Part shown: in pieces, positions 42,746 to 52,313 of the stretch
Layout: each line of letters begins with the position of its first letter
Numbering within the stretch: position 1 is the stretch's first letter
Assembly: GCF_947493595.1 (NCBI RefSeq)
Contig: NZ_CANLRL010000003.1
Coordinates: 310,001-374,000, forward strand
DNA from: an uncultured Shimia sp.
GTDB lineage: Bacteria; Pseudomonadota; Alphaproteobacteria; Rhodobacterales; Rhodobacteraceae
Direction: 5' to 3'
DNA: 64,000 nt
The notes under the pieces: generated by a model
Seen by the model: the letters and a program-made list of their open reading frames with translations, nothing else
What the model was told of the DNA's origin: nothing
Database searches by the model: none
Program-made: the position numbers and the translations under genes

Positions 42746-43033
42746 ATGGCGCTTTTGAAACAAACATGGGTGGTTATGGTCGTTCTGAGCTGGGGTTCTG
42801 CCGCGATTGCGGGCACTTGCCTGCCGCCTGCGCCGCCTTGGATGCCGACCAATGCCGACCACGTGCGGGCATATGCTGACCTGTTGAGGCGCGATGCGGA
42901 GACGTATTTTACCGATGTCGAGCGGTACTTCCGATGCCTGGATCAGCAGAGGCGAGAGGTCTTCGAGCAAGCGCGCGAGGTCAGTGGAGACTATGCGCGC
43001 GTTCTGGAGTTCCTGGACGACATGAGGAAATGA
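42746..43033 (+). CDS. Small secreted hypothetical protein, divergent from the virB operon
   Basis: 95 residues with a signal peptide (about 1-22, ending SAAIAG). The mature part is helical and charged (VRAYADLLRRDAETYFTDVE, then RCLDQQRREVFEQAREVSGD) with two cysteines. The gene shares a 136-bp intergenic region with the virB operon. A periplasmic helical protein next to a type IV channel could be an accessory, such as an entry-exclusion factor, but the sequence does not prove this. Confidence 0.6.
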   Translation: MALLKQTWVVMVVLSWGSAAIAGTCLPPAPPWMPTNADHVRAYADLLRRDAETYFTDVERYFRCLDQQRREVFEQAREVSGDYARVLEFLDDMRK

Positions 43034-43323
43034 TACCCGTCCTCACGTAGAGAAAGCTGCCTTTCAGTAAAGCTGCCGCGAAGGTCGCCAACGCGGACAC
43101 AGCCGCCTTTTGATGATGCGGCTTTCGCTTGCGCAGAAAATGTTCGCACTCGCAGCGGTGAGTTTTCGGCGATGCAGCGGATTTCACCAAACCAGCCGTT
43201 CATCCGTATCGATCCAGCCGAATTTCAAACCGCCCTTTCGCTGCGGGCGGATTTAACAATCGAGATGCGGGACAAGCCTGCCGCTGGATGCAGCCACATT
43301 AATGGCAGCTTTAGAAACTAAAG

Positions 43324-44004
43324 TTACCTCCTTTTTAGCTCGGCAATCACGATGTTGGCGGTTTGCAGTGCCAGCTCAATTAGTGGAATTTTTTCTGCCC
43401 CATTCTGTTTCGTATCAATCGCGGCCCAGATCAACCCGAGCGTAAGATGACACTCTCTAGCGAGTGGTTCATTGGGCTCATCTAAACCAGTTGGATAGCC
43501 CGTTCTCGATGCGTAGAAAACTGTGGCCCGAGCCTCTTGCCCTATCCTAACTGCCGTTTTCAATTCAGTAACGTCACCAAACATATTGGCCAGTTCGTCG
43601 TAGAAATCTGGCAGTATTTTCTCTTGTTCATCGTGAAAGTGGGGAAGCTTCGTTAAGGCCTCATTGCAGTGTGTTTGACCATCCGCAATGTATCGTGCAG
43701 CCAGAGCCTGAGTTTTGGGGTTGAGCGCAACTGCGACCTGATACCGTCCTATGCGCAGAATGCCTGAAATCTTTTGCGCCAAGAGCGATACTGTGGCCTT
43801 GGCCACGTGATCTTTGATTTTGGTCATCCTTGCATCGTCATACCCGTACTCTTTTGCGCTGGATATGAATGCGGCGACTGCATCTTCAGCTGAGTGAATC
43901 GCACAAAAGCAGGCAGGAATAGGCATCTCTGCATCGAATATTTCGTAGTCCACTGCAGTGAATGCAGCGGGCTTGATGCTCGAAACTTGCCGTTCGGTCG
44001 GCAA
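43324..44004 (-). CDS. Hypothetical protein of unknown family
   Basis: Up to 226 residues with a TTG start at 44004, which has AGAGAGG almost touching it; a GTG about 17 codons later is possible. It has no signal peptide or membrane segment. The middle is helical and includes a VALNPKTQALAARYIADGQ stretch; the N-terminus has two cysteines in ACFCAIHSAEDAVAAF. I do not recognise a family. Lower G+C by eye than the transfer genes. It stands alone between two gene-poor stretches, so it is probably a separate cargo gene. Confidence 0.5.
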   Translation of the reverse strand: MPTERQVSSIKPAAFTAVDYEIFDAEMPIPACFCAIHSAEDAVAAFISSAKEYGYDDARMTKIKDHVAKATVSLLAQKISGILRIGRYQVAVALNPKTQALAARYIADGQTHCNEALTKLPHFHDEQEKILPDFYDELANMFGDVTELKTAVRIGQEARATVFYASRTGYPTGLDEPNEPLARECHLTLGLIWAAIDTKQNGAEKIPLIELALQTANIVIAELKRR

Positions 44005-44334
44005 CCTCTCTAAGAAGAGGTGTCAGGCCAATAGTTCCACTAAAGCTCAAATACAAATGTACTTCGGAAGCTGCCGTTAGATCGATCGCAGCCTCTCCTA
44101 CTGCAAGTGATGCAGCCTCACCAGGGACGGCCCAAACCGGGCTTTGATGGAATGCCGAAAAGAGCGCACACCAGCCGCAGTTTTCGGATGCGGCATTGGT
44201 TGGAATGGGCGCAATGAGACCTACGCTGCAGAACGCACCAAGGTCCGTATTGGAGTGTTTGGTCTTAGGGAAACGTGTTAGCTAACGCTCAAGTGACTGT
44301 GTAAAATTGGCCATTTAGGTGCCGCCCATATTGC
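44005..44334. other. Intergenic region without a gene
   Basis: No supported gene was found. There are fragments such as GCAGTTTTCGGATGCGGCAT, similar in feel to stretches at 43140-43200, which suggests decayed sequence. No terminator with a T tract was recognised after the autotransporter gene. Confidence 0.4.
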
Positions 44335-47300
44335 CTAAAAATTCCAGCTAACTCTAATTCCTCCACCGAACTCTTCGCCATAAGTGTTCGTCGTGTATAC
44401 AACGCCGGCGGATACGTCCCATGCACTACCGGGTGCGGCCCGAAGACCAAGGCCAACGGACAGTGAATCCGGCCCGCGATGTGTGCCAACGAACGATTGG
44501 GAAACTCCGGGTGTGGAGGCAAAGGCGGCGTTGATACCATGCGTTCTTTGTGAGGAAGCGAGGAAATCGTGCTCATAGCGCGCAAATCCGATTGGGATAA
44601 GCCCGCCGCCAAACTCCGGCCCGGAAAAATTCAACCCGATACTTGCGACGAGGCTTTCTGCTGAAGTATCGTAAATATTTAGAGCTGAAGATGAAGCACC
44701 AGTTTCAGTGAAGCCATCCTGACTATAATGGGCGTAGCCCAATCCAAATTCAGGTGCGAAACTAAATGCACCTAATGGTTGCCAACCATTGTATTCGGCA
44801 CGAACGGCAGCTTCGATTGTGCGGCTGCTATAATTTGCATTGTGCGTATTTGCACCGCTCCCAGTGATAGCTGTGCGTGTGCCATCCGTCTGTGCCCAAG
44901 ACATACCGGCCATCCCTGTTAGCGACCAGTCGTCAACATCGTAGGCACCGTATGCACCGAGGTGAAATGCGGTGGATGAAAGATCCGACGCAATTGCAGA
45001 TGTATGTTCGTCCATAGAATATGTACCATAGCCAACATATGCGCCGATCCGCCCTTCCGGCGAACTCCACAGGTCAGCGCCCAAAATAAGCTCTCCCAGA
45101 TTGTAGTCGAAACCAGCAAGATTACCGTCTGAATCTACATTACCCGCGGAAATTGCAGTATCGATCCAAAAGCGCCGTCCGTCATCCGTGAAGCCTTCAG
45201 CTTTGCCATCGGCGACACCCATTCCACGAGCATTCAACAAGACCATGTTTCGGCGCTGATCACTGTGCTCTAAAGCGACAGTCATATAAGAGGCATAGAT
45301 TTCCGGGTGAAGTGTGCCAATTCCCGTCGCACCACCGTGCGTAATCGTTCCGCCCGAGCCTGTTATGAGGCCTGCTACGTTTGTCGTATTTGTCGTGCCA
45401 GTTGCAGGGTCCAGTGGGACGTTGACCGTCTCAGTGGATATTACCGCTCCGCCGGGTTCGGTGACGACAACAGTTGTCGTCTGTACGGCACCCGTTGTTG
45501 TGGGGTCTGGAACAACGGTCACTGTGATTGTCGAGATATTTCCTGTCGTTGGCTCAGTGACGATAGTTGTGGTCGTCGAATGAGTGTAGCCCGTTGTAAT
45601 CAAGGGGTTGTTTATGAGGCCCACATCTATGAAGGCGATATCGACTTGGTCATCGGTCACGGGATTATTAACGATGGCATAAATTAGATTGGCAGGTATG
45701 TCGGATCCTGCAGCGGCCAAGGATGCAACCGTTGGCGCCTGTGGTCCTGCATCAAAGCCTTGTACATTGACCGTCAGATCCGGATTATAGTCCGCCCTCG
45801 CAACAGTGTAGATACCATTGTTCCCCCCAGCTATGTAATCCGCCGCAACCGCATTCGCATCAATGGCGAAAGGTACGAACAGGACCGTATCGAATCCAGT
45901 CAGCGTTGAGGTCGACGAGCCACCGACATTGGCAACAAGCTCCCCTGCGTAAATGGTTGTACCCGGGGTGCAAATGCCGGCAACGCATTCTCCGGCGGGG
46001 CTGATGCCAACCCTAACTTGGTTGGTTCCTGCAAACGCGAGGTTCTCTGCATTCAGCACCACCGATCGCAATCCAACAGACACGTCGCCACTGGCTGAGC
46101 CCGCCGAAGATGCCGAGACCAGATCGATTACGCTATTCGTAAACCGTGCAGTTTCAATGCCATCGGCGGCTCCAAAAAAGTCTCCGAAACTGGAATTCGT
46201 TTGCAGCGTGCCGCCATCGACGATCAGTCTGTCCATGTTGCGGTAAAAGGCAGCTCGGTCGTAAAACGTACCACCGTTCTCAACGCTGAGGTACTGCCAT
46301 GCATCCGTTACATCGTCTCTTACCGAATAGCCGGTTGTGTCCAAAGTGCCGCCGTCAATTCTTACCTGGTCGACTTGCAGGCCGCGCCCCAAGTTGTTCA
46401 CCCCACCGGTATTAGTTATTGTCGTCGTGCCCGCGCCAACCTCCAATATTAAGGCTTGCGGGTTGGCATCGGCACCCAATACGGCCGCTTCGGGGCTTCC
46501 AAAGTTCAAAGTATTGTCGCCGCTAAACGATAGGGTGCTGCGTACGCCATTGCGTTGCTCGATGCGCAGTGTACCGCCATCTTCAAGTGAAACCGTACTG
46601 TTGTTGAAAACGGGTGCCGTTAGGCGAAGTTCGGAAGATAAGCCATCCACCGTAACAGTGCCGCCATTCACCGTGGATTGTGGCAAGCTGGAGCCAACGT
46701 TACTGAGCAGCCCCAAGACGGAATTGTTTTCGACGATAAGGTTGGCCCCTGAGCCAACAGTCAGATTTCCTTCGGTGCGTGGCGTGATTGCCGTTCCATC
46801 GAATGTTAGATTGGCGCCATCGTCGACCACCACTGACAAACGGTTCAAGTTCGTTGACTGATTGCCAAGTTGGAGGAGGTTGTCGCCAGTTTCGGCGCGA
46901 ATGACAGGCGTGCCGCCATCCGGTGCTGCCATGAACAAGTCTGTGCTGTCCTCAAACGTCAGTGAGGCATTGCGCAGCGCCAAAACGCCGCCGCGCCCAA
47001 CGGCTCCATCCCCTATCAGTAGGTAACTAATTTGACCCGTGTGTGCTCCATCATCGCTTGCGCCATCTCTCAGCGTTACAGCAGTATTTTCAAGGGTAAG
47101 CCGGTCAAACTGCAACTCAACTGTTGTATTGCTTGGGACGGTATTTTCTGTTGGTATATCATACGCGGTGATTTCTAAGGCTGTTCTCCCGCCGTCAGTT
47201 CGCGCAGAGCCGAAATAGGTATTCGCCCAACTGCTATTAAGCCCCCTTGTAAAACTTACGTTGCCGCCAAACCTCAGATGCCCCCCACGCGCAGAATTTG

Positions 47301-47544
47301 CAATCCAGTCGGAATCAAAAACCAGCCCATCATGCGACCCAATTATTGGATTGATCAAGCGGTTCGCGGGGTTTAGCCCCAATAAAAGACTCGCATCAAC
47401 AAGTGTTCGGGCGCATCCCAAACTCAAGCCCGGCTCGGACGCGACATCGCAGTAGCTTTGTGCTGTGGCGGGCACGGTACTTGCGAGGAACAGACCTGTA
47501 ACTGCCGAAGAACACAGTAAGGCTGCTTTGATTCGACGTTTCAT
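44335..47544 (-). CDS. Autotransporter (type V secretion) with beta-helix passenger
   Basis: 1069 residues. A signal peptide (1-28, ending VPATA) is followed by a passenger of repeated short strands with many asparagine, glycine and threonine turns (about 40-640), typical of a beta-helix. A threonine-rich linker (about 660-760, TEPTTG and TTTVVVTEPGG runs) leads to a 12-stranded barrel (about 790-1069) ending in SWNF, the aromatic C-terminus recognised by the BAM complex. Adhesion to surfaces or cells is the usual role. No protease triad was seen. It is cargo, unrelated to conjugation as far as can be seen. Confidence 0.85.
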   Translation of the reverse strand: MKRRIKAALLCSSAVTGLFLASTVPATAQSYCDVASEPGLSLGCARTLVDASLLLGLNPANRLINPIIGSHDGLVFDSDWIANSARGGHLRFGGNVSFTRGLNSSWANTYFGSARTDGGRTALEITAYDIPTENTVPSNTTVELQFDRLTLENTAVTLRDGASDDGAHTGQISYLLIGDGAVGRGGVLALRNASLTFEDSTDLFMAAPDGGTPVIRAETGDNLLQLGNQSTNLNRLSVVVDDGANLTFDGTAITPRTEGNLTVGSGANLIVENNSVLGLLSNVGSSLPQSTVNGGTVTVDGLSSELRLTAPVFNNSTVSLEDGGTLRIEQRNGVRSTLSFSGDNTLNFGSPEAAVLGADANPQALILEVGAGTTTITNTGGVNNLGRGLQVDQVRIDGGTLDTTGYSVRDDVTDAWQYLSVENGGTFYDRAAFYRNMDRLIVDGGTLQTNSSFGDFFGAADGIETARFTNSVIDLVSASSAGSASGDVSVGLRSVVLNAENLAFAGTNQVRVGISPAGECVAGICTPGTTIYAGELVANVGGSSTSTLTGFDTVLFVPFAIDANAVAADYIAGGNNGIYTVARADYNPDLTVNVQGFDAGPQAPTVASLAAAGSDIPANLIYAIVNNPVTDDQVDIAFIDVGLINNPLITTGYTHSTTTTIVTEPTTGNISTITVTVVPDPTTTGAVQTTTVVVTEPGGAVISTETVNVPLDPATGTTNTTNVAGLITGSGGTITHGGATGIGTLHPEIYASYMTVALEHSDQRRNMVLLNARGMGVADGKAEGFTDDGRRFWIDTAISAGNVDSDGNLAGFDYNLGELILGADLWSSPEGRIGAYVGYGTYSMDEHTSAIASDLSSTAFHLGAYGAYDVDDWSLTGMAGMSWAQTDGTRTAITGSGANTHNANYSSRTIEAAVRAEYNGWQPLGAFSFAPEFGLGYAHYSQDGFTETGASSSALNIYDTSAESLVASIGLNFSGPEFGGGLIPIGFARYEHDFLASSQRTHGINAAFASTPGVSQSFVGTHRGPDSLSVGLGLRAAPGSAWDVSAGVVYTTNTYGEEFGGGIRVSWNF

Positions 47545-47923
47545 TCTGGGCTCCTCGGAAAAATGACTTCCAACGATTTAGCGTTTGTCGCGGAAAAGCA
47601 AGTATTTTGCATGCGCGCTCAAACATGCATTTATAATGTTACATTTAAACACTAGGCTATGGCTATAGAGGCTACGAGGCCCTCTCTTATTCTGTACCTG
47701 ACCGTTCTTCCGGCTTTTGTTGGAACATGGGGGGGCGATGGAAACGAAGATCATTCTTTTTCCTTGATCTGTCGCTCGTTGAATTTGGAAGATGTGTCTC
47801 TTTTCCAAAGCCAGAAACATCAATCGGAACGCAGGACGTTCACCTGCCCGAACCCGTAATCAATAAATTGCCGATCTCGTGCGAAGGACGGCTCAGGCGC
47901 ATTGCCCTAAGCCGCCCGGCCTT
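47545..47923. other. Intergenic region upstream of the autotransporter gene
   Basis: No gene is supported here. Short reading frames on both strands have no ribosome site and odd composition. The region presumably carries the autotransporter promoter (right to left) near 47560-47650, but no clear -35/-10 pair was identified. Confidence 0.4.
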
Positions 47924-48220
47924 TTACGCAGAGCCTTCGTTTGTCAAAGACATAATGGCATCCGTAGCTCCATCACTATATGCGATGCACTGCCAAGGCG
48001 CTGCATCCGGACCAACGCCAACTTTGACTAAAGTCCCCGCTTCAGAGAACTCGGAAGACAAAAGACGGACTTGACTGTTGCCGGTAGTCTGAGCAACTGC
48101 CGCTAAACAAGCTTGATCCGCAGGAGTAGCTGATGATATCGCCGAGCCTGTATCTTCTACACATGCTGACAAAAGAGTTCCAACGATCACACAAGAAGCC
48201 AGTTTAAGTGCTGTGTTCAT
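47924..48220 (-). CDS. Small lipoprotein of unknown function
   Basis: 98 residues from ATG 48220, with AAAGGAA eight bases upstream. The signal is a lipoprotein type: IVGTLLSAC with the lipobox cysteine near residue 20. The mature part has two further cysteines (DQACLAAVAQTTGN, then APWQCIAYSDGATD), probably one disulfide. The C-terminal AYSDGATDAIMSLTNEG pattern occurs in small periplasmic proteins of Rhodobacterales. The longer reading frame to 48466 overlaps the next gene and is rejected. Confidence 0.65.
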   Translation of the reverse strand: MNTALKLASCVIVGTLLSACVEDTGSAISSATPADQACLAAVAQTTGNSQVRLLSSEFSEAGTLVKVGVGPDAAPWQCIAYSDGATDAIMSLTNEGSA

Positions 48221-48332
48221 GTTTATTCCTTTTCTGTGTTTTACGAAGTTATTTTGGTAGAACGTGTTAGATCGACGACGAAAACAATGGGGCGTGCCAA
48301 ATTTAGGACAGCAGGCCTCCCAGACATCTAAG

Positions 48333-49106
48333 TCAATTGCATTGGTTGTATTGGTAGTCTCCGTATTCGAGCCAGTTCTTGTTGCCATCTTTGAAAACGA
48401 GGAACTCGGACCGATCTTCTCCCAACAATGCGACCACAAAACCTTGTGGCGGCTTTGCATTACCAAAGTAACTGTAGGCCGTCATTGCACGCGTGGTGTT
48501 GCCGTTGACTGTCACGATAGCGTCCCATTCGCCATCTGCCTTATCAAGGATCAGGTACTCGATCTGACGTTTTACTTGGCCACCGCCGCAGTACACCACC
48601 CCCTCTGGGGCCTCCATGGTGTTGTTGCCTGTTTGCGGTGCAGAACCGCAAGAGGACCGCAGTGATCGAATAGCCTTGCCCGACCCTTTAAGGTCAAAAA
48701 GCCCATAGCTCACATCTTGATCCGCCATGGATAGATTGAGGACGGCGTTGGCTGCAATCTGATCCAGAATGAACTGGTAGTCAGCGGAGTCTTGGAACAC
48801 AACTTCGACAGGGTAGTTATCGACAACCCGCAGAGTGGCGTTCCCTTGACCCGCTTGAAAAGATCCAACTTCTGTCGAGCCATTTTTCATAAACCGAATT
48901 GAAAGGCTTTGCTTTTTGACGATATCTTCGCTGTCGGCGTACCCAACAGGTGCAAAGCGCAATCGGTCACATTGCAATTCCAGCGTCATGTCGCCTGTCT
49001 GAATAAACGCATTTGGGGTCTGGCCACCGCTAAATCCCCATTCAGCAAGTGCAGGTGCAGCGGACACGCAAAACAGTAGACACCCAGAAAGGAAAATATT
49101 CTTCAT
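48333..49106 (-). CDS. Secreted hypothetical protein
   Basis: 257 residues with a signal peptide (1-21, ending APALA). The mature part is beta-rich, with four cysteines (LQCDRLRF, SSCGSAPQ, VYCGGG, YNQCN) that could form two disulfides. The C-terminus (NAKPPQGFVVALLGEDRSEF, then NKNWLEYGDYQYNQCN) is distinctive. It is followed by the lipoprotein gene on the same strand after a 112-bp gap. No enzyme motif is visible; it is periplasmic or exported. Confidence 0.6.
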   Translation of the reverse strand: MKNIFLSGCLLFCVSAAPALAEWGFSGGQTPNAFIQTGDMTLELQCDRLRFAPVGYADSEDIVKKQSLSIRFMKNGSTEVGSFQAGQGNATLRVVDNYPVEVVFQDSADYQFILDQIAANAVLNLSMADQDVSYGLFDLKGSGKAIRSLRSSCGSAPQTGNNTMEAPEGVVYCGGGQVKRQIEYLILDKADGEWDAIVTVNGNTTRAMTAYSYFGNAKPPQGFVVALLGEDRSEFLVFKDGNKNWLEYGDYQYNQCN

Positions 49107-49184
49107 TCTTAACTCCTAAAAATCCCCGATTTCTGGGGTGATAGCGGTTCTAGAGTGTAAAGGTAAAGGTGATTGATCACCCGT

Positions 49185-49697
49185 TTAAGACTGTGCTCCA
49201 TAAGCATTCGTGCCTTCTTGTGAAGGTCGAGAAAGCCACCAAATCATCAAGACTGAAAGGCCAAGTTGGATAGCGTACATGGCTATCAAACCTGTTCCGC
49301 CAATAAGGGCTGCCGGCCCTCTCAGAGCCTCAGGATTCTCGCTGCCGGACTCGACGACTGAAAAAACTGCAACCCCGGTCAGCAGCATCACCATCGTTGC
49401 GGTACTGAAGGCCATTGGAAGGAGAAGATACCATCCAGGACGACCTGTATCATGTAATCGACGCCATCCCGCGGCGAGCATCGGAAGCAGCATCGCCAGT
49501 TGGAAAACTGAATTCAGCAAGTTCGATCCCTGTCCTGTTTCCGGACCAGTGCCAAAAAGGACCGCACTGAGTACCGCCAACCCGACGCTTACCAAGACTA
49601 CGAACAGAACAAACCACCAATACTCTGATCTCTGCGCGCGGCCCGAAAAGACAACATATTTGGACAGGCAGGTCTTGACCGATTGCGTGAAACCCAT
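49185..49697 (-). CDS. DUF805 family membrane protein
   Basis: 170 residues with four hydrophobic segments. The opening (VFSGRAQRSEYWWFVLF) and the loop AGWRRLHDTGRPGWYLLLP are the hallmarks of DUF805, an inner-membrane family of unknown function often linked to stress or phage-related regions. It starts at ATG 49697 with a GAGG ribosome site eight bases upstream. It may be cotranscribed with the secreted gene at 48333, 78 bp downstream. Confidence 0.85.
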   Translation of the reverse strand: MGFTQSVKTCLSKYVVFSGRAQRSEYWWFVLFVVLVSVGLAVLSAVLFGTGPETGQGSNLLNSVFQLAMLLPMLAAGWRRLHDTGRPGWYLLLPMAFSTATMVMLLTGVAVFSVVESGSENPEALRGPAALIGGTGLIAMYAIQLGLSVLMIWWLSRPSQEGTNAYGAQS

Positions 49698-49904
49698 TGT
49701 AAAACTCCTCGTTTTGCTCTCGCCGTCATATTTTACACTCTGAAATGTTTACGAAAAACAGCGGCGGTGCAAGTTTCCTGTGCAAATTAAAAAATCTCCA
49801 TACTGGGAAACCGCGCGGAAAGTGATTTACTGCAAGCAGTGTGTCCTCAAGCCGGGATGTTTACCCTGACAACCCAAATCTTGTTCTAAAGCCAAAGGTA
49901 ACCA

Positions 49905-50672
49905 ATGTCACAGCCCGCATACCTACATCTGGTTTTGGGAGGAAGCGCCGGAGGTTGTCTACGCGCGGCAGTTGCAACTTACAGCCTGACAGGGCACGTG
50001 CATGTGTTCGATGATGATCTGAGCCACGGGCCTTTGAACGACAAACAATCGCGGGCGGCATTTTTCGGAGCGCTTTTCCAAAACTATGGCCAGTTGCCTG
50101 CCGACCCGCTTCCTTCACTAGCCGATTTCGACCGCCTTTCAGCCTATTTGATGCAGGATCATGCGCCAGAAGTTTGCATATGGGCGGGCGAGAATGCATC
50201 GGAGCGGACGTTTCTGGAGATGGCATGTCATGGCCTGCGCCTTTTCAAAGGTTCGGTGACCCGAGTTGGAACGACTGGCTTAAAGTCACTGCCCTATATA
50301 GGTCCGCAAACTCCGGCGTTACTGGCGAGCCTTTTTGATCAGCGAGAAGCCGTAGACCCGATCACAAGAGCAGCGCTTTCTTCTGATTTTCTGCGTCTGC
50401 GAGACAGTGGTGGTACGCTGCGTAAATGGGAAGCAGGCAAGATCTTCGATGTTCCCGCTGATTACTATGATAGCCTGCTGTTGGCCTGCTGTTCAAAAGA
50501 CTGGGTTTCTGCTGCACGTATTGTCGGAACGGCGATGGGGCGTTGCGATGAAAACAACTTGTTGGGTGATGTGTTTCTGTCCGGCAGGCTTCAGCACCTA
50601 ATTACTGAGGGTTTGATTGAAGCATCCGGCCCTCAGGCAAGTTTGCGTGACTATGACGTGCGCCTTAGATAA
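49905..50672 (+). CDS. DUF1835/DUF3658 domain protein
   Basis: 255 residues from ATG 49905, with AAAGG upstream. The N-terminal half (LHLVLGGSAGGCLRAAVATY, then HVHVFDDDLSHGPL) matches DUF1835, and the C-terminal half (ARIVGTAMGRC, GDVFLSGRLQHLITEGLIEA) matches DUF3658. The combination is common, but its biochemical role is unknown. It is soluble and cytoplasmic. It starts a rightward group of four genes in the cargo region. Confidence 0.75.
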   Translation: MSQPAYLHLVLGGSAGGCLRAAVATYSLTGHVHVFDDDLSHGPLNDKQSRAAFFGALFQNYGQLPADPLPSLADFDRLSAYLMQDHAPEVCIWAGENASERTFLEMACHGLRLFKGSVTRVGTTGLKSLPYIGPQTPALLASLFDQREAVDPITRAALSSDFLRLRDSGGTLRKWEAGKIFDVPADYYDSLLLACCSKDWVSAARIVGTAMGRCDENNLLGDVFLSGRLQHLITEGLIEASGPQASLRDYDVRLR

Positions 50673-50762
50673 TGTTACAGAACCTTGCTGCAATACGTAC
50701 CTACAAAGTGGCGAACATTAATTGACTTTGGGGCAACTGAGAGCTTGTTTGAAGGACTGCGA

Positions 50763-51227
50763 ATGACAAAGAATAATTTATTGATCGTCGCGGCAGTCAT
50801 AGTGATTGCAGCTATGTCGTTCTGGGCTGGACTCAACTTTCAGAAGGCACAATATAATGATGTGTGCCTTGATCTTGGCGGGGGGCAAAATCCCGGGCAG
50901 CACCCTATTTGCGTCGTTGAACAACAAAACGCAGCGCTTTGGCTGGGACCGATCAGGATCACTCAAAATGATGTGATCGAACTAGAGATTCAACACGGGG
51001 AGGATGGGCAGTCGCAGGTTCGACTTGAGTTGACACCTGAGATCGCAAACCCTCTGGCTGCCTTCACAGAGCAATCAATTGGTAAGAATATGGACATTCG
51101 TATTGGTGGCCAATTGGTCAACTCTGTGCAAATTGCCAGCGCGATCCAGGGCACGAGCTTCATCTTGGCGTTGTCTGATGGACGGGCCGAAAAACTGAAA
51201 ACACTGCTCTCTCCGGACTCAAACTGA
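50763..51227 (+). CDS. Membrane-anchored protein with SecD P1-head-like domain
   Basis: 154 residues from ATG 50763. An N-terminal membrane segment (about 4-24, LLIVAAVIVIAAMSFWAGL) is followed by a periplasmic domain. Its second half (DVIELEIQHGEDGQSQVRLE, then LTPEIANPLAAFTEQSIGKN and the DIRIGGQLVNSV strand) resembles the P1 head subdomain found in SecD and in some stand-alone proteins. Function unknown. The start is supported by the anchor position; the longer frame from 50685 has no advantage. Confidence 0.55.
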   Translation: MTKNNLLIVAAVIVIAAMSFWAGLNFQKAQYNDVCLDLGGGQNPGQHPICVVEQQNAALWLGPIRITQNDVIELEIQHGEDGQSQVRLELTPEIANPLAAFTEQSIGKNMDIRIGGQLVNSVQIASAIQGTSFILALSDGRAEKLKTLLSPDSN

Positions 51228-51292
51228 TTCAGAGATATGCCACTTGTTTGGGTGTCTAGCACCCGGTTCTGATCCAAAATGGAAAAATTGTC

Positions 51293-51493
51293 ATGAAATC
51301 TAAACTTCGTTCCATCGGCTTTGTGGCTTTTATTCTCGCCGGGCTATCATGGCTGGCCGAGACAGCGTTTTATGGGGATATCGACGCAAACGGTATCCTT
51401 CAGGAAAGCTTTTTCCTCCCTCTGACGTTCATTCTGGCTGCATTGGGGATTGTATTGCTATTAGCTTCTCTGCTGGTCAAGTTCCGTCGATGA
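51293..51493 (+). CDS. DUF3955-like small membrane protein
   Basis: 66 residues with two membrane segments (about 7-24 and 42-61) and an intervening ETAFYGDIDANGILQESFFLP-type loop, which fits DUF3955. It ends in a positive tail (LVKFRR), placing both ends in the cytoplasm. It lies 65 bp after the SecD-like gene and 67 bp before the next gene, so it may be cotranscribed. No function is known. Confidence 0.65.
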   Translation: MKSKLRSIGFVAFILAGLSWLAETAFYGDIDANGILQESFFLPLTFILAALGIVLLLASLLVKFRR

Positions 51494-51560
51494 TGGGCCA
51501 GTCGGGTCTCGCTGTTTCGCACAACAGCCAAGCTTTGGACAAAGACGTGAAAGGTTTCAC

Positions 51561-52313
51561 ATGAAGTCTCTTCGACTACGACTGGCCGTCGGCATCGCAG
51601 TCATTTTGGCGGCGGTTTGCGCAAACGCGTCAGGTCACCTCACTGTGGGGGGTGTGCAAGAAGGGCCCGGAGGCGAAATCGAGGCGTTGACCGAAGGCCA
51701 GTTCTACATAGACGGCACTGCCTCCAGCGCCAGAGTGTTCACGTTCTCGAACGGAACTCGGTTTCTCTATTTCATTCCTATGATTCACCAAGCCGAGCCA
51801 GCGTTTTATGAGGCGGTGGCTGGCGAGGTAAAGCGTCTTAAAGCGCAGGGTAGCGACCTTTTCTATGAGTTCATCGACTTCGAAGCAGCGACCCTCACAG
51901 ACAAGCGTAGGATCAGGGCTATGTATGGTCTCATTCCTACACCGGCTTTTTATGCGCAGAATGCATCTGACGACTTTATAGGGCAGGATAACGCGATGTT
52001 CTTGGGTTTTCCGGGTGGCAGAGACGTCAACGTCGATCTGTCTCCGGCAGAGTTGGCAGATGCCTATGAGAATTTGGTTGGTCCGCTTGACATCAGTGAC
52101 GAGAACCTCACCACACCAATTGAGGAGTTCGTCATGCCAACTGCGGATGTCACGCAACTTACGAGTGTCACAATCGATCAGAGAAACGGGCACTTAGCGA
52201 GGGTGATCAATGAAGCACAGAGTAGTGTCATTGTTCTCTACGGCGCGGCCCACGGCGCGGGAACAATGAAAAACCTGCTTGCTCTCGACCCACACTGGCG
52301 TCGGGAAAATTGA
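51561..52313 (+). CDS. Secreted TraB/PrgY/GumN (TIKI)-like protein
   Basis: 250 residues with a signal peptide (1-24, ending CANASG). The pattern fits the TIKI/TraB-GumN superfamily of metalloprotease-like proteins: an early histidine in FIPMIHQAEPAF, an acidic LFYEFIDFEAA segment, and a late RNGHLARVINEAQSS, then VLYGAAHGAG. The match is by layout and short motifs only. Members inhibit or cleave signalling peptides; the target here is unknown. It is the last gene of the rightward cargo group. Confidence 0.5.
   Translation: MKSLRLRLAVGIAVILAAVCANASGHLTVGGVQEGPGGEIEALTEGQFYIDGTASSARVFTFSNGTRFLYFIPMIHQAEPAFYEAVAGEVKRLKAQGSDLFYEFIDFEAATLTDKRRIRAMYGLIPTPAFYAQNASDDFIGQDNAMFLGFPGGRDVNVDLSPAELADAYENLVGPLDISDENLTTPIEEFVMPTADVTQLTSVTIDQRNGHLARVINEAQSSVIVLYGAAHGAGTMKNLLALDPHWRREN

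Noticed and set aside
42991..43203. Short leftward frame between the cargo genes
   Set aside because: No ribosome site, unusual composition, and it overlaps the end of the gene at 42746. It looks like decayed sequence.
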